The notes: a model not told the origin generated them from the letters alone. A stretch of DNA of 64,000 nucleotides from Zoogloea sp041904905 (GCF_041904905.1 NZ_JAYRMI010000003.1:61431-125430); one strand, 5' to 3'. Numbered from the stretch's first letter, positions 17,745 through 28,705 are shown. Numbers and translations: made by a program.

Positions 17745-17957
17745 TCACCCCCGCCGCAGCGGATCGAGCAGCGCCCGCAGGTTGTTGTGATCCAGCTCGT
17801 GCATCAGCGCCAGCAGCTGGCCCAGTTGCCCGGCGGGAAAGCCTTCCCGCGCGAACCACGCGAGGTAATGCCCCGGCAGGTCGGCCAGCAGGCGGCCCTT
17901 GAACTTGCCGTAGGGCATGCTGCGGGTGACCAGTAGTTCGAGGAGTTCCGGGTTCAT
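17745..17957 (-). CDS. DUF3820-family small protein
   Basis: A 70-residue protein with the DUF3820 hallmark MPYGKFKGRLLADLPGHYL followed by WFAREGF and a helical end. The family is annotated in places as a putative quorum-sensing-regulated virulence factor, but the biochemical role is unknown. The ATG at 17,957 lies 14 bp behind the helicase stop, so the two are probably co-transcribed. Its length matches the family. Confidence 0.85.
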   Translation of the reverse strand: MNPELLELLVTRSMPYGKFKGRLLADLPGHYLAWFAREGFPAGQLGQLLALMHELDHNNLRALLDPLRRG

Positions 17958-17971
17958 CGCGCCCGCCCCGC

Positions 17972-19933
17972 TCAGTGGCGCACCGGCCAGTACCAGCTGG
18001 GCACGCCCTTGCGGCCGCCGCCCACGCCTTGCCGGTAGCGGCTGCGCAGGTGGCCATCCACCACCGCGATCCACGGCGCGAGGCAGGTGTCGGCCATCTC
18101 CTGGTCGATGAAGCGCTCGGGCAGGCGGTAGGCAAACCAGCGGTAGGCGGCGATCAGGCGCACGGTGGTCTCGGCCTCCTCCAGCGAGGCGCGCTGGGGC
18201 ACGCGGGGCAGGAAATCCAGCTCGATGGCCTTGCCCTTGTTGGCGGTGTAGGCCCAGTCGCGCCACACGCCGTCGATGGTCTCGTTCTGGGACGCCATCG
18301 GCGCCATCGAGAAGACGTGCTTCTCGTGGAGGGTGAGGTTCTTCATCCGGTCGAGCTGGGCGGCGCGGGCGAGCTGCTCCTCGGGGATGTGGGGCACGAA
18401 GAAGCCGTCGCCGCAATCTGCGTGGAGCTGGAACAGCGACAGCAGCGCCTCCAGCCGGGTGTCGCCGGCCATCCCGGCGATCTGCTCCAGATACGCGCTG
18501 CCGGCGGTGATCTGGAAGCCGCGGGCTTCCAGCGGCGGCTGGGGTGCCTTCATCAGCGCGGCAACCACTTTGTGCTCGGCCGGGGTGAGGCCGGCCACCA
18601 CGCCCGCCTCTTCCTGATGGCCGAAGCGCCCGGCCCGCCCGCCGATCTGCTGGAGCAGCGACGGCGAGAGCGTATCCCGCGCGGTGCCGTCGTACTTCTG
18701 GATGGCGGTGAACACCACCCGCTCGATGGGCAGGTTGAGGCCCATCCCGATGGCGTCGGTGGCCACCAGGATGTCGGCGTCGCCGCCGGCGAAGCGGTGC
18801 GCCTCGCGCTCGCGCACCTCGGGCGACAGGGCGCCGTAGATGCACGCCACCGACTTGCCCAGGGCCAGGAAGTCGTCCCGCAGGTTGAGCGCGTCGCGCC
18901 GCGAGAAGACGATGAAGGCGTCCCCCGGCCGCGCCCGCCGCAGCGCGCCGGCCGGGTGGTGGGCCAGCGCCTCGCCCACCACCAGCGGGTGCTTGCGCTG
19001 CTTGCGGCGGATTTCCAGGGGCAGGCCCAGGCGCTCGGCCAGTGCGACGATGGCCGGCTCGGCCGACAGCGCGCCCACCAGCCACACCTCGGCGGCGTTG
19101 GCGCCCACCACCGCCTGGGTCCACGCCCAGCCCCGGTCGGGGTCGCTGAGCATCTGAATCTCGTCGATCACCGCCACCTCCAGCTCGGCGGTGGGGTCGA
19201 GCATCTCGATGGTGGAGGCGGTCACCCGGCTGCCCTCCACCATCCGGCGCTCCTCGCCGGTAACGAGCGACGCGCTCACCCCGAACTCCTCGTTGAGGCG
19301 GGTGAAGGCCTCCAGCGCCAGCAGGCGCAGCGGGCCCAGGTAGACGCCGGCGCGGGCGGTGGCGAGGCGCTCGAAGGCGTCGTGGGTCTTGCCGGAGTTG
19401 GTCGGCCCCAGCACGGCGATCAGCTTGCGCGGGCGACGCCGGGCGGCGAAGGTGTCCGGATAGTCCGACAGGCGCACGGTGCGCCCGATCTGGCCGGCCA
19501 GCTCCCGCTGGCGGCGCCGGGTGCGCAGCTCGGCGAGGGTCTGGGCGAGGGTCTTGCCCAAGGTGGAAAAATCCAGCCGGCCCGACGCGCAGTCGTCCCG
19601 CAGCCCGCGCAGATCGGGCCGGAGCCCGTCGTCGGCGCAGGCGGCGAGGAAGGCGTCGATCTGGGCGACGGCGGCGTCGAGCGCGGCCTCCAGGTGGGCG
19701 CCCTGCGCCGCCAGCATGGCCTGCTCCAGCGTCTGGCGCCCCGCCTCGGGCCGCCGCCGCCAGTGGCCGGCCTGGCCCAGGCAGCTCTCGGGCAGATAGC
19801 CCACCAGCCGGAATTCCTCGCCGCGGATGCGCACCCGCCGGCTGGCGGCAAGCCACACCCGGTTGCTGCTCACGGTAACGACAAAGCGCAGGTCTGGCGC
19901 GGGGGCGGGTTGGGGAAGTTCGGTGTCGGTCAT
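17972..19933 (-). CDS. SUV3-like DExH-box RNA/DNA helicase
   Basis: A 653-residue superfamily 2 helicase of the SUV3-like type. Walker A GPTNSGKT is at 176-183, the DEIQ box at 257-260, motif VATDAIGMGLNLPIERV near 390-410 and the arginine-finger region QQIGGRAGRFG at 428-438. A ~170-residue N-terminal helical region precedes the helicase core, and a C-terminal SUV3-type helical region follows. The GPTNSGKT form of Walker A and DEIQ distinguish it from DEAD-box proteins. The mitochondrial relative unwinds RNA for degradation; the bacterial role is poorly known. Followed by the DUF3820 gene. Confidence 0.88.
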   Translation of the reverse strand: MTDTELPQPAPAPDLRFVVTVSSNRVWLAASRRVRIRGEEFRLVGYLPESCLGQAGHWRRRPEAGRQTLEQAMLAAQGAHLEAALDAAVAQIDAFLAACADDGLRPDLRGLRDDCASGRLDFSTLGKTLAQTLAELRTRRRQRELAGQIGRTVRLSDYPDTFAARRRPRKLIAVLGPTNSGKTHDAFERLATARAGVYLGPLRLLALEAFTRLNEEFGVSASLVTGEERRMVEGSRVTASTIEMLDPTAELEVAVIDEIQMLSDPDRGWAWTQAVVGANAAEVWLVGALSAEPAIVALAERLGLPLEIRRKQRKHPLVVGEALAHHPAGALRRARPGDAFIVFSRRDALNLRDDFLALGKSVACIYGALSPEVREREAHRFAGGDADILVATDAIGMGLNLPIERVVFTAIQKYDGTARDTLSPSLLQQIGGRAGRFGHQEEAGVVAGLTPAEHKVVAALMKAPQPPLEARGFQITAGSAYLEQIAGMAGDTRLEALLSLFQLHADCGDGFFVPHIPEEQLARAAQLDRMKNLTLHEKHVFSMAPMASQNETIDGVWRDWAYTANKGKAIELDFLPRVPQRASLEEAETTVRLIAAYRWFAYRLPERFIDQEMADTCLAPWIAVVDGHLRSRYRQGVGGGRKGVPSWYWPVRH

Positions 19934-20006
19934 CTTGAGTCAAAAAACAATGGGCCGGCCACGGCGGGCCAGCCCGAAAAAAGTCGTGCGAGCCAGCCGC
20001 GCGCGA

Positions 20007-20585
20007 TCAGCCGATCAGCGGCACGTCCGGCAGCTTGCGCAGCACGGCGGCCACGTCGGGCTCGGTCTCCAGCACCTGCACCACGCAGGGCAGCGGCTCG
20101 GCCCAGATCTCGGGCAGATCGCGCTCGGCCGGCTCGCGGATGGCAAAGGCCAGGCGTTCCACCGGCGGCGCAAACTGCGCGTCCACGCCGGGCTTGTTGC
20201 CCCGGGCGTCGATGCGGAACCAGCCGATGCCATCCAGCCACACGGCGTTGAGACCGTGCAGACAGTAAGGCGCGCCGGTGTCGCCCACCGACAGGCGCTG
20301 GTAGCACAGCCCGGTGGGCACGCCATTGGCCCGCAGCAGCGCGGCCAGCAGGTGGCTCTTGGCGTAGCAGTAGCCGGTGCGGTGGCGCAGCACGTCGGAC
20401 GCCTTGCAGGTGACCGGGTTCTGCATGAAATCGACGCTGTGGCGGATCTCGTCGCGGACGAACTCGAAGCAGCGGCGCACCACCTCACGGGGCGAGGCCG
20501 CACCGTCGGCAAGCAGACGCGCCCGGGCGGCGACGTCCGGGTGGTCGAAATCGATGTAGCGGCTGGCGGCGAGATAGGCCTGCAT
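20007..20585 (-). CDS. Transglutaminase-like (cysteine-protease-fold) protein
   Basis: A 192-residue cytoplasmic protein with the transglutaminase-like triad: Cys in TGYCYAKSHLLAALLRANG, His in CLHGLNAVWL and Asp in FRIDARGNK. No signal peptide is present. Such short bacterial members are thought to be proteases or amide hydrolases; the substrate here is unknown. The ATG at 20,585 (MQAYLAASRYIDFD) was chosen because homologues start near this region; the frame is open further upstream. It lies 73 bp before the helicase gene in the same direction. Confidence 0.82.
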   Translation of the reverse strand: MQAYLAASRYIDFDHPDVAARARLLADGAASPREVVRRCFEFVRDEIRHSVDFMQNPVTCKASDVLRHRTGYCYAKSHLLAALLRANGVPTGLCYQRLSVGDTGAPYCLHGLNAVWLDGIGWFRIDARGNKPGVDAQFAPPVERLAFAIREPAERDLPEIWAEPLPCVVQVLETEPDVAAVLRKLPDVPLIG

Positions 20586-20690
20586 GATGAAACCCCGAAG
20601 TTGGCGCGGACGATCCGGCCGCGAGCTTACGTGGGCTTCGGCGCGCTGTCGAACATCACGCCACCCTTGACGCACCGCCGCATCCCTCCG

Positions 20691-22193
20691 ATGCTAACCG
20701 CTCCCGATCCACCCCTCGCCCCTGCCGCCATGCCCGCCCTGCCACCCATCTTCGCCGATCTCCAGCCCGCCGCCGTGTGGCGCCACTTTGCCACCCTGTG
20801 CGCGATCCCCCGCCCCTCCAAGGCCGAGGACGCCCTGCGCGACCACCTCCACGCCTGGGCCGCTGCAAAGGGGCTGGACGCCCGGGTGGACGGCGCCGGC
20901 AACCTGATCGTCACCAAACCCGCCAGCCCCGGCCACGAGGCCGCCCCCGGCGTGGTGCTGCAGGCCCACCTGGACATGGTCTGCCAGAAGAACGCCGACA
21001 CCGACCACGACTTCACCCGCGACCCGATCCGCCCCGTGCTGCGGGACGGCTGGCTGGTGGCCGAAGGCACCACCCTGGGCGCCGACAACGGCATCGGCGT
21101 GGCGCTAATCCTGGCGGTGCTGGAAGACAGCCGCCTCGTCCACGGCCCCCTCGAAGCCCTGCTGACGGTGGACGAGGAGGCCGGCATGGGCGGCGCCCAG
21201 GGGCTGGCGCCCGGCGTGCTGCAGGGCCGGCTGATGCTCAACATCGATACCGAAGACTGGGGCGAGTTCTACCTGGGCTGCGCCGGCGGGCTGGACGTGA
21301 ACGTCGCCCGCCCCGGCACGCCCGACGCCCTGCCCGCCGGCCACGAGGCATGGCAGATCGCCCTCACCGGCCTCTGCGGCGGGCACTCGGGCGTCAACAT
21401 CCACGAAGAGCGCGGCAACGCCATCAAGCTGCTGGTGCGGGTGCTGCGGGATCTCGAAGCCCGCTTCCCGCTGCGCCTCGCCGCGCTGGATGGCGGCACC
21501 GCCCGCAACGCCCTGCCCCGCGAGGCCCGCGCCACCGTCGCCCTGCCCGCCGGCCGCGGCGACGCGCTGGGCGAAGCCCTGGCCGGCTGGCAGGCCACCC
21601 TGCGGCAGGAACTCGCGGGCGTCGACGCTGGCCTGAGCCTCGCCCACGCCCCCGCCAGCGCCAACGCGGTGCTCGCCCCCGCCGAGCAGGCAGTGTGGCT
21701 TGCCAGCCTGCACGCCGCGCCCCACGGGGTGCGTCGCCAGAGCCTGGCGGTGCCCGGCGTGGTGGAAACCTCCAACAACCTGGGCATGGCGAGCATCGGG
21801 CCGGATGGCGGCAGCTGCAATTTCATGGTGCGCTCCCTCGTCGACAGCGGCAGCGAGGCGCTGGCCGACGAGATCGTCAGCCTGTTCGCGCTCTCGGGCA
21901 CCCCGGCCAGCAAATCCGGCCACTACCCGGGCTGGGCGCCCAATCCGGCCTCGCCGCTGCTGGCCCGCTGCCAGCGGGTCTATGCGCGGGAGTTCGGCGG
22001 CGAGTCGGTGGTGAAGGTGGTGCACGCCGGGCTGGAGTGCGGGATCATCGGCGCCAAGCATCCGGGCATGGACACGGTCTCCTTCGGCCCCACCATCCGC
22101 GGCGCCCACGCGCCGGGCGAGCGGGTGGAGATCGCGGCCGTGGGCAAGGTGTGGCAGCTGCTCACCGCCATCCTGGCCGACATCGCCGCCTGA
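20691..22193 (+). CDS. pepD: Cytosol nonspecific dipeptidase (beta-alanyl-histidine dipeptidase), PepD
   Basis: A zinc aminoacyl-dipeptidase (M20 family) that splits dipeptides. Metal ligands and catalytic residues are visible: QAHLDMV, LGADNGIGVA, DEEAGMGG, NIDTED and the C-terminal HAGLECG. From the ATG at 20,691 it has 500 residues; an in-frame ATG at 20,730 would give 487, closer to the E. coli enzyme (485), and neither has an obvious ribosome site. The next gene begins 8 bp downstream. Confidence 0.93.
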   Translation: MLTAPDPPLAPAAMPALPPIFADLQPAAVWRHFATLCAIPRPSKAEDALRDHLHAWAAAKGLDARVDGAGNLIVTKPASPGHEAAPGVVLQAHLDMVCQKNADTDHDFTRDPIRPVLRDGWLVAEGTTLGADNGIGVALILAVLEDSRLVHGPLEALLTVDEEAGMGGAQGLAPGVLQGRLMLNIDTEDWGEFYLGCAGGLDVNVARPGTPDALPAGHEAWQIALTGLCGGHSGVNIHEERGNAIKLLVRVLRDLEARFPLRLAALDGGTARNALPREARATVALPAGRGDALGEALAGWQATLRQELAGVDAGLSLAHAPASANAVLAPAEQAVWLASLHAAPHGVRRQSLAVPGVVETSNNLGMASIGPDGGSCNFMVRSLVDSGSEALADEIVSLFALSGTPASKSGHYPGWAPNPASPLLARCQRVYAREFGGESVVKVVHAGLECGIIGAKHPGMDTVSFGPTIRGAHAPGERVEIAAVGKVWQLLTAILADIAA

Positions 22194-22200
22194 GCCGGGC

Positions 22201-23382
22201 ATGATCGGCGAGCGATTCCGGACTGGCGCCCTGCTCTGCGCCCTCGCCGTCACCGCCCCCCACGCGGCCGGCAAGGGCGACGGCTACGCGACGAGCGGCG
22301 ACTGCGGCGGCCTGCCGGCGGTGCCGCTCAAGGTGGCCAAGGGCTTTTGCGTGGGGCTGGCGGCGACGAAGCTGGGCTTTCCCCGGGGCGTGCTGCCGCT
22401 GGCCGACGGCCGCGTGCTGGTGGCCGACCTGGGCCGCTGGGACGCGCCCAGGGGGCGCCTGCTGCAGCTCACCCCCCGCCCCGGCGGCTTCGACGTGAAG
22501 CCGCTCCTCACCGGGCTCGACCGCCCCCACGGGCTGCAGGCGGGGCCCGACGGCGCGGTGTACATCGGCGAGGCCGGGCGCATCTCGCGGGTCCGCCTCG
22601 ACCGCTCGCCGCCGGTGCTGGAGCCGCTCATCGTCAAGCTGCCCGCCACCGGGCGCCACCCGCTCAAGCAGTTCGTGTTCGGCCCCGATGGCGCGATCTA
22701 CGCGAACATCGGCAGCACCACCGACCACTGCGAGGACGGCCCCGCCGGCCACCCTTGCCCGGAGGCCGAACGCCCCGACGCCGGTGCGGCGATCTGGCGC
22801 TACAAGCTGGAAGACGGCCGCTGGACGGCAACGGTGTTCGCCCGCGGCCTGCGCAACTCGATGGCCCTGGCCTTCGGCCCGGACGGCAGCCTGTGGCAGG
22901 CCGAGAACAGCCGCGACTGGCTGCCCGGCAATCGGGATTCCGACACCCGGCCGCCCGACGAGCTCAACCGCATCCGCCCCGGTCAGCATTACGGCTGGCC
23001 CTACTGCACCGGGCTCGACGCCTTCGACCCGGCCTTCGGCAGCGGCGACTGCCGCCGCTACGCAAAGCCCGAGCGCCTGCTGCCGGCCCACGCGGCGCCG
23101 CTGGGGATGACGTTCTACGACAGCCCCGGCGCCCCCGCCCCATGGCGCGGCAGCCTGGTGATTGCCCTCCACGGCTACCGCAAGCTGGGCCACCGGATCG
23201 TTGCGTACCGTTTCGACAAATCCGGCCAGCCCGCCCGCAACTTCGAGGTGCTGGTGGAAGGCTGGCAGGCCGACACCAGCCATCCCATGGGCGCACCCAC
23301 CGACATCAAGGCCGACCGCCACGGCCGCCTGTGGGTGACCGAAGACCGCAACGGCACCCTGCTCGCGGTGGCCTCCCGCTGA
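22201..23382 (+). CDS. Secreted sorbosone/sugar-dehydrogenase-fold (PQQ-type beta-propeller) protein
   Basis: A 393-residue protein with a signal peptide (ALLCALAVTAPHAAG) and the soluble aldose/sorbosone dehydrogenase propeller fold: FPRGVLPLADGRVLVAD, GLDRPHGLQAGPDGAVYIGE, GLRNSMALAFGPDGSLWQAE, HYGWPYC, and a C-terminal HPMGAPTDIKADRHGRLWV. It is probably periplasmic and probably binds PQQ to oxidise a sugar or alcohol. The substrate cannot be read from sequence, and some members are not active dehydrogenases. It follows pepD by 7 bp and ends at a strong terminator. Confidence 0.8.
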   Translation: MIGERFRTGALLCALAVTAPHAAGKGDGYATSGDCGGLPAVPLKVAKGFCVGLAATKLGFPRGVLPLADGRVLVADLGRWDAPRGRLLQLTPRPGGFDVKPLLTGLDRPHGLQAGPDGAVYIGEAGRISRVRLDRSPPVLEPLIVKLPATGRHPLKQFVFGPDGAIYANIGSTTDHCEDGPAGHPCPEAERPDAGAAIWRYKLEDGRWTATVFARGLRNSMALAFGPDGSLWQAENSRDWLPGNRDSDTRPPDELNRIRPGQHYGWPYCTGLDAFDPAFGSGDCRRYAKPERLLPAHAAPLGMTFYDSPGAPAPWRGSLVIALHGYRKLGHRIVAYRFDKSGQPARNFEVLVEGWQADTSHPMGAPTDIKADRHGRLWVTEDRNGTLLAVASR

Positions 23383-23392
23383 CCGGCCCCAG

Positions 23393-23429
23393 CAGGCAGA
23401 AAGCCCTCTCTCGGAGGGCTTTCTGCCTG
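23393..23429. terminator. Bidirectional terminator, 16-bp perfect stem
   Basis: CAGGCAGAAAGCCCTC pairs perfectly with its complement around a 5-nt loop. It sits between the convergent ends of the propeller gene (+) and the sigma-54 activator gene (-). Confidence 0.85.
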
Positions 23430-23447
23430 GCCGCCGGGGGCTTGGGC

Positions 23448-25481
<2,034 letters not shown>

Positions 25482-25799
25482 GTGTCGTCTCCTCCGTTAA
25501 AACGGATTGTCCTCCGGGTTCGGGCCCGGTTTTTGGTGGATGCTCCAAAATGTAGCAGTCGGATCATATTTCAGCAACGTGACTGCTCCACGGCGGGTAG
25601 GCATGAGCAAAGTCCGTTCCAGTTTATCCATTCATAAGAAAAACTAAGAAACCCGCCCCCAGCGCCGTAAAGACAGTGTGCCCGTCGCTACCCGTTACAA
25701 GTGGCACGCCCCTTGCTGATTGATGGCCACCACGGCGATGCCGGCTTCACCCTGCGCCCATCGCTCGACGCATTCCAATCCAGACCAAAGGTGACACAG
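25482..25799. promoter_or_regulatory. Regulatory region between sigma-54 activator and pedF operon
   Basis: This 318-bp gap holds no gene. Upstream of the sigma-54 promoter are a dyad-like element at 25,541-25,557 (TGCTCCAAAATGTAGCA) and a second TGCTCCA at 25,584-25,590 followed by GAGCA. They lie about 160 and 115 bp before the promoter, a normal distance for enhancer sites of a sigma-54 activator. Confidence 0.55.
25702..25717 (+). promoter_or_regulatory. Sigma-54 (-24/-12) promoter of the pedF operon
   Basis: TGGCACG, four C, then TTGCT: both the GG and GC elements and their 10-bp separation match consensus exactly. It is the best sigma-54 promoter in the window, about 80 bp before the chosen pedF start. 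Confidence 0.9.
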
Positions 25800-26234
25800 G
25801 TGACTGCTCGCAATTTCTTCTCCCGCCCTCTCCGCGCCCTCTCCGCTGCCGTGCTGGCCCTGGCCGCCGGTGCCGTCATCGCCCACGGCGACGTGGTGCC
25901 CCAGGCTGTGGATACCTCCTCCCTCAAGCCGGTTGGCAAGGAGTGGCTCGCCAAGAACCCCTATCTGGGCAACAAGGAAGCGATCCGCATCGGCGACTCC
26001 GCGTTCAACCAGAACTGCGCCCGCTGCCACGGCCTGGGCGCCGTCTCCGGCGGCATCGCCCCCGATCTGCGCTACCTGCCCGCCGGTCAGGAGGGCGACG
26101 AGATCTTCCTGCAGCGCATCCGCCACGGCGCCACCCGCGACGGTCGCGTCTACATGCCCCCGTTCGAAGGCATCCTGTCCCAGGAAGCGATGTGGACCAT
26201 CCGCGCCTGGCTGGAGACCGTCCGTGAAGACTGA
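25800..26234 (+). CDS. pedF: Cytochrome c-550 PedF, electron carrier of PQQ-alcohol oxidation
   Basis: A 144-residue monohaem cytochrome c in the PedF family, found next to quinoprotein alcohol dehydrogenases and thought to accept their electrons. It has a signal peptide (RPLRALSAAVLALAAGAVIA), haem motif CARCH and a Met ligand in YMPPFEG. I chose the GTG at 25,800, which has AAAGGTGA about 6 nt upstream. A longer frame to 25,701 would begin inside the sigma-54 promoter and cannot be right if that promoter is used. It overlaps the next gene by 11 nt. Confidence 0.9.
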   Translation: MTARNFFSRPLRALSAAVLALAAGAVIAHGDVVPQAVDTSSLKPVGKEWLAKNPYLGNKEAIRIGDSAFNQNCARCHGLGAVSGGIAPDLRYLPAGQEGDEIFLQRIRHGATRDGRVYMPPFEGILSQEAMWTIRAWLETVRED

Positions 26235-27069
26235 CCGCCGCCGCTTCCTGCTTGCCGCCGGGGCCGCCGCCCTGGCCGCCAGCCTGCCGGCGCGGGCCGA
26301 CGGGCTGGCCGAGATCCGCCAGCGCGGCAGCCTGCGGATCGCCGTCTACAACGGCTTCGTGCCCTGGTCCAACCAGGGCCGCGGCATCGACGTGGAGCTT
26401 GCCCAGGCGCTGGGCAAACAGCTCGGCCTCACCACCCAGGTGGTGGGCTACAACGCCGACGAGGACATGGACGACGACCTGCGCAACATGGTCTGGAAGG
26501 GTCATTACCTGGGCCAGCCGCCCTCCGACCTGATGATGCACGTGCCGGTGGATTCCTACCTCCAGGGCAAGAACGAGAAGGTCAAGATCTTCGGCCCCTA
26601 CCACCTGGAAACCATCGCCGTGGCGCGGGTGCCGCGCATCGGCCCGATCCGCGGCTCTGCCGCCACCGCGCTGGAAGTCTTCACGCGCGAGAAGATCGGC
26701 GTCGAAGGCCGCTCCCTCGCCGACGCCTTCCTGCTGGGCGTGCTCAACGGCCGCCTGCGCGAGAACGTGGTGCACTTCCCCAGCGTGGCGGGCGCCGTGG
26801 CGAAGCTGAAGGCGGGCGAGCTTGCCGCCGTGATGGGCCCCCGCTCGGAGATCGAGGAGGCCCTGGGCAAGGACAACCGCTTCATCCTCGAGGTGGTCCA
26901 GATGCCCGAACTCAAGCTCAACAGCTGGCCCATCGGCATGGCCGTGAAGGCCGAAGAGACCGCCCTGGCCGATGCCGTCGGCGAGGCGCTGCGCGCGCTG
27001 CAGAAGGATGGTACCGTCGCAGCCATCTTCGCCCGCCACGGAATCACCCATGTCCAGCCCACGCTCTAG
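26224..27069 (+). CDS. Quinoprotein-dehydrogenase-associated periplasmic substrate-binding protein (MoxJ-like)
   Basis: A 281-residue periplasmic binding-protein-fold protein of the kind that accompanies PQQ dehydrogenases (MoxJ/XoxJ-like) rather than an ABC transporter; no permease or ATPase gene is nearby. The leader has a twin-arginine motif (RRRFLLAAGAAALAAS). Family-3 features include GSLRIAVYNGFVPWSN, RGIDVELAQALGKQLG and the lobe-closing EALRALQKDGTVAAIFARHG. The GTG start overlaps pedF and the stop overlaps the beta-propeller gene by 20 nt, indicating coupling. XoxJ-type proteins are proposed to help dehydrogenase maturation; that role is inferred here. Confidence 0.87.
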   Translation: MKTDRRRFLLAAGAAALAASLPARADGLAEIRQRGSLRIAVYNGFVPWSNQGRGIDVELAQALGKQLGLTTQVVGYNADEDMDDDLRNMVWKGHYLGQPPSDLMMHVPVDSYLQGKNEKVKIFGPYHLETIAVARVPRIGPIRGSAATALEVFTREKIGVEGRSLADAFLLGVLNGRLRENVVHFPSVAGAVAKLKAGELAAVMGPRSEIEEALGKDNRFILEVVQMPELKLNSWPIGMAVKAEETALADAVGEALRALQKDGTVAAIFARHGITHVQPTL

Positions 27070-28006
27070 CCGCACCCTGCGCGCCCTCCTGGCGGCCTGC
27101 AGCCTGCTGCCTGCCGTCGCCTTCGCCGCGCCCTTCGCCTACGTCCCCAACGAAAAATCCGGCACGGTGTCGGTGATCGACACCGCCACCGACACCGTCG
27201 TGCGCACCCTGCCCGGCGGCGCCCGCCCCCGCGGCATCGCCAGCGACGGCCGGCGCCTGTTCATCAGCGAGGCGCCGTCGGACGGCCTGGTGACCGTGGA
27301 CCTGAGCGCCGAGGAGCCCACCCGCCACATCCGCCTGGGCGAATCGCCGGAGGGCGTCAATGTCTCCGCCGACCGCAAGCGGGTGGCGGTGGCGGTGGAG
27401 GAATCCAACAGCGTGGTGGTGCTCGATGCGGCCAGCGGACGCAAGCTGGCCGACATCCGGGTGCGCGGCAAGAACCCCGAGCACGCGGTGTTCAGCCCCG
27501 ACGGGCGCTGGCTGCTGGTAAGCGCCGAAGAGGCCGAGCAGGTAGATCTCATCGACCTGAAGGCCCGCCGGCAGGTGGCGCAGATTCCGGTGGGCGCCCG
27601 CCCCCGCGGCATCGGCTTCACCCCGGACGGCAGCCGCGCCTACGTGGCCTGCGAGCTGGCCAGCACGGTCTACGCCATCGACATGGCCAGCCGCAAGGTG
27701 ATCGCCTCGGTCAAGGCCGGCACCTTCGCCAACGGCGTCGCAGTGGCGCCGGACGGCAGCCGCGTGTATGTCTCCAACGGCAAGGACGGCACGGTGAGCG
27801 TGATCCGCACCGCCGACCACCGGATCGAAGCCACCATCCCGGTGGGCAAGCGCCCCTGGAACATGGCCCTCACCCCCGACGGGCGCAAGCTCTACGTGGC
27901 CAACGGCCGCTCCAACAGCGTCTCGGTGATCGACACCGAACGCCTCGCCACCGTCACCGAGATCCCCGTCGGCGAGCTGCCGTGGGGCGTCATCGTGCTG
28001 CCCTGA
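27050..28006 (+). CDS. PQQ-catabolism-associated YVTN beta-propeller protein
   Basis: A 318-residue secreted protein with a signal peptide (LRALLAACSLLPAVAFA) and about seven YVTN-type blades, each with a SVIDTATDTVV-like strand and a PRGIAxxxDGRRL turn. The last repeats (NGRSNSVSVIDTERLATV, VGELPWGVIV) close the propeller. It belongs to the family that co-occurs with PQQ dehydrogenases and PedF-type cytochromes. It lacks catalytic motifs that I can identify and may be a scaffold. Third gene of the sigma-54-driven operon. Confidence 0.9.
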   Translation: MSSPRSSRTLRALLAACSLLPAVAFAAPFAYVPNEKSGTVSVIDTATDTVVRTLPGGARPRGIASDGRRLFISEAPSDGLVTVDLSAEEPTRHIRLGESPEGVNVSADRKRVAVAVEESNSVVVLDAASGRKLADIRVRGKNPEHAVFSPDGRWLLVSAEEAEQVDLIDLKARRQVAQIPVGARPRGIGFTPDGSRAYVACELASTVYAIDMASRKVIASVKAGTFANGVAVAPDGSRVYVSNGKDGTVSVIRTADHRIEATIPVGKRPWNMALTPDGRKLYVANGRSNSVSVIDTERLATVTEIPVGELPWGVIVLP

Positions 28007-28045
28007 GGCAGCGTCAATCCGCGCAAACTGATTCGTTACGCCACA

Positions 28046-28066
28046 CCTGCTCCAACTTGGAGCAGG
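28046..28066. promoter_or_regulatory. Perfect palindrome with TGCTCCA core between convergent genes
   Basis: CCTGCTCCAA and TTGGAGCAGG flank a single C. There is no T-run on either side, so a terminator is possible but not clear. The same TGCTCCA half-site occurs upstream of the two sigma-54-type promoters, so it may instead be a binding site for one of the sigma-54 activators. Confidence 0.5.
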
Positions 28067-28093
28067 CGTAGCTTTGTGCCATCGGAGCGTGGC

Positions 28094-28408
28094 TCAGAGC
28101 TTCAGAATCCACTCGACGGCGGCCTTCAGATCGGCGTCGCTGATCTTGTCCGGACCGTTCGGCGTCATCGGCACCGCCCCCCACACGCCGGAACCGCCGT
28201 GGCGCACCTTGGCGGTCAGCACGGCCACCGCATCCCCCTGGCCCTTGTACTTGGCCGCCACGTCCTTGTAAGAAGGCCCCACGCGTTTCTGGTCCACCGC
28301 GTGGCAGGCCGTGCAGCGCGCCTTCTTGATGATTTCTTCGGATGCCATCGCCGGTGCGGAAGCGGCAGCCCCCAGCGCAAGCGCGCACAGCATTGGAACG
28401 AATTTCAT
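28094..28408 (-). CDS. Small class I cytochrome c (c-551/c5-like)
   Basis: A 104-residue periplasmic monohaem cytochrome: signal peptide MKFVPMLCALALGAAASAPA, haem motif CTACH, GPSYKDVAAKYKG and the Met ligand in VPMTPNGPDKISDADLK. Mature size and motifs match c-551-type carriers. The start has GAGGAGCT directly upstream. Its position between two PQQ-linked gene groups suggests that it relays electrons from an alcohol dehydrogenase to a terminal oxidase. Confidence 0.92.
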   Translation of the reverse strand: MKFVPMLCALALGAAASAPAMASEEIIKKARCTACHAVDQKRVGPSYKDVAAKYKGQGDAVAVLTAKVRHGGSGVWGAVPMTPNGPDKISDADLKAAVEWILKL

Positions 28409-28678
28409 AGCTCCTCCTGGATCGGATTGTGATTGGTCTAGGCGGCGGCCCGCAGACCGCCCGCCCCGCCACCCGAGCAAATTCCGTGCGCCACCCCGCC
28501 AGCGCCCACCGCGAGCGAACAAACCCGTTTTGAGACAAGCACTTGCCCATCGCGGGCGGGGGCCCGGCGGGCCGCCTGCCTGCTCCGCCGCTGCACACCT
28601 GCTCCATCCCGACACGCACCACGGAACACTTTCCCGGCCACCGGGGGCGTTTTCGTCGGTTTGAGCCGGCCAGCCCTC

Positions 28679-28694
28679 TGGCATGTTTCCTGCA
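28679..28694 (+). promoter_or_regulatory. Sigma-54-like promoter before the second activator gene
   Basis: TGGCATG, four bases, CTGCA: GG and GC are 10 bp apart as required. TGCTCC half-sites lie upstream at 28,581 and 28,600. A start point about 12 bp downstream would leave almost no leader before the GTG at 28,706. Confidence 0.5.
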
Positions 28695-28705
28695 CGGCTC
28701 CCCGC

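Noticed and set aside
25701..25799. N-terminal extension of PedF from the GTG at 25,701
   Set aside because: It would begin inside the consensus sigma-54 promoter and push the signal peptide away from the N-terminus.
26224..27069. ABC transporter substrate-binding protein of an amino-acid importer
   Set aside because: No permease or ATPase genes adjoin it; overlapping genes are PQQ-associated, so the MoxJ-like reading is better.
28480..28501. Minus-strand TGGCGCACGGAATTTGCT resembling a sigma-54 promoter for the small cytochrome c gene
   Set aside because: GG and GC are 12 bp apart instead of 10; sigma-54 tolerates almost no change in spacing.
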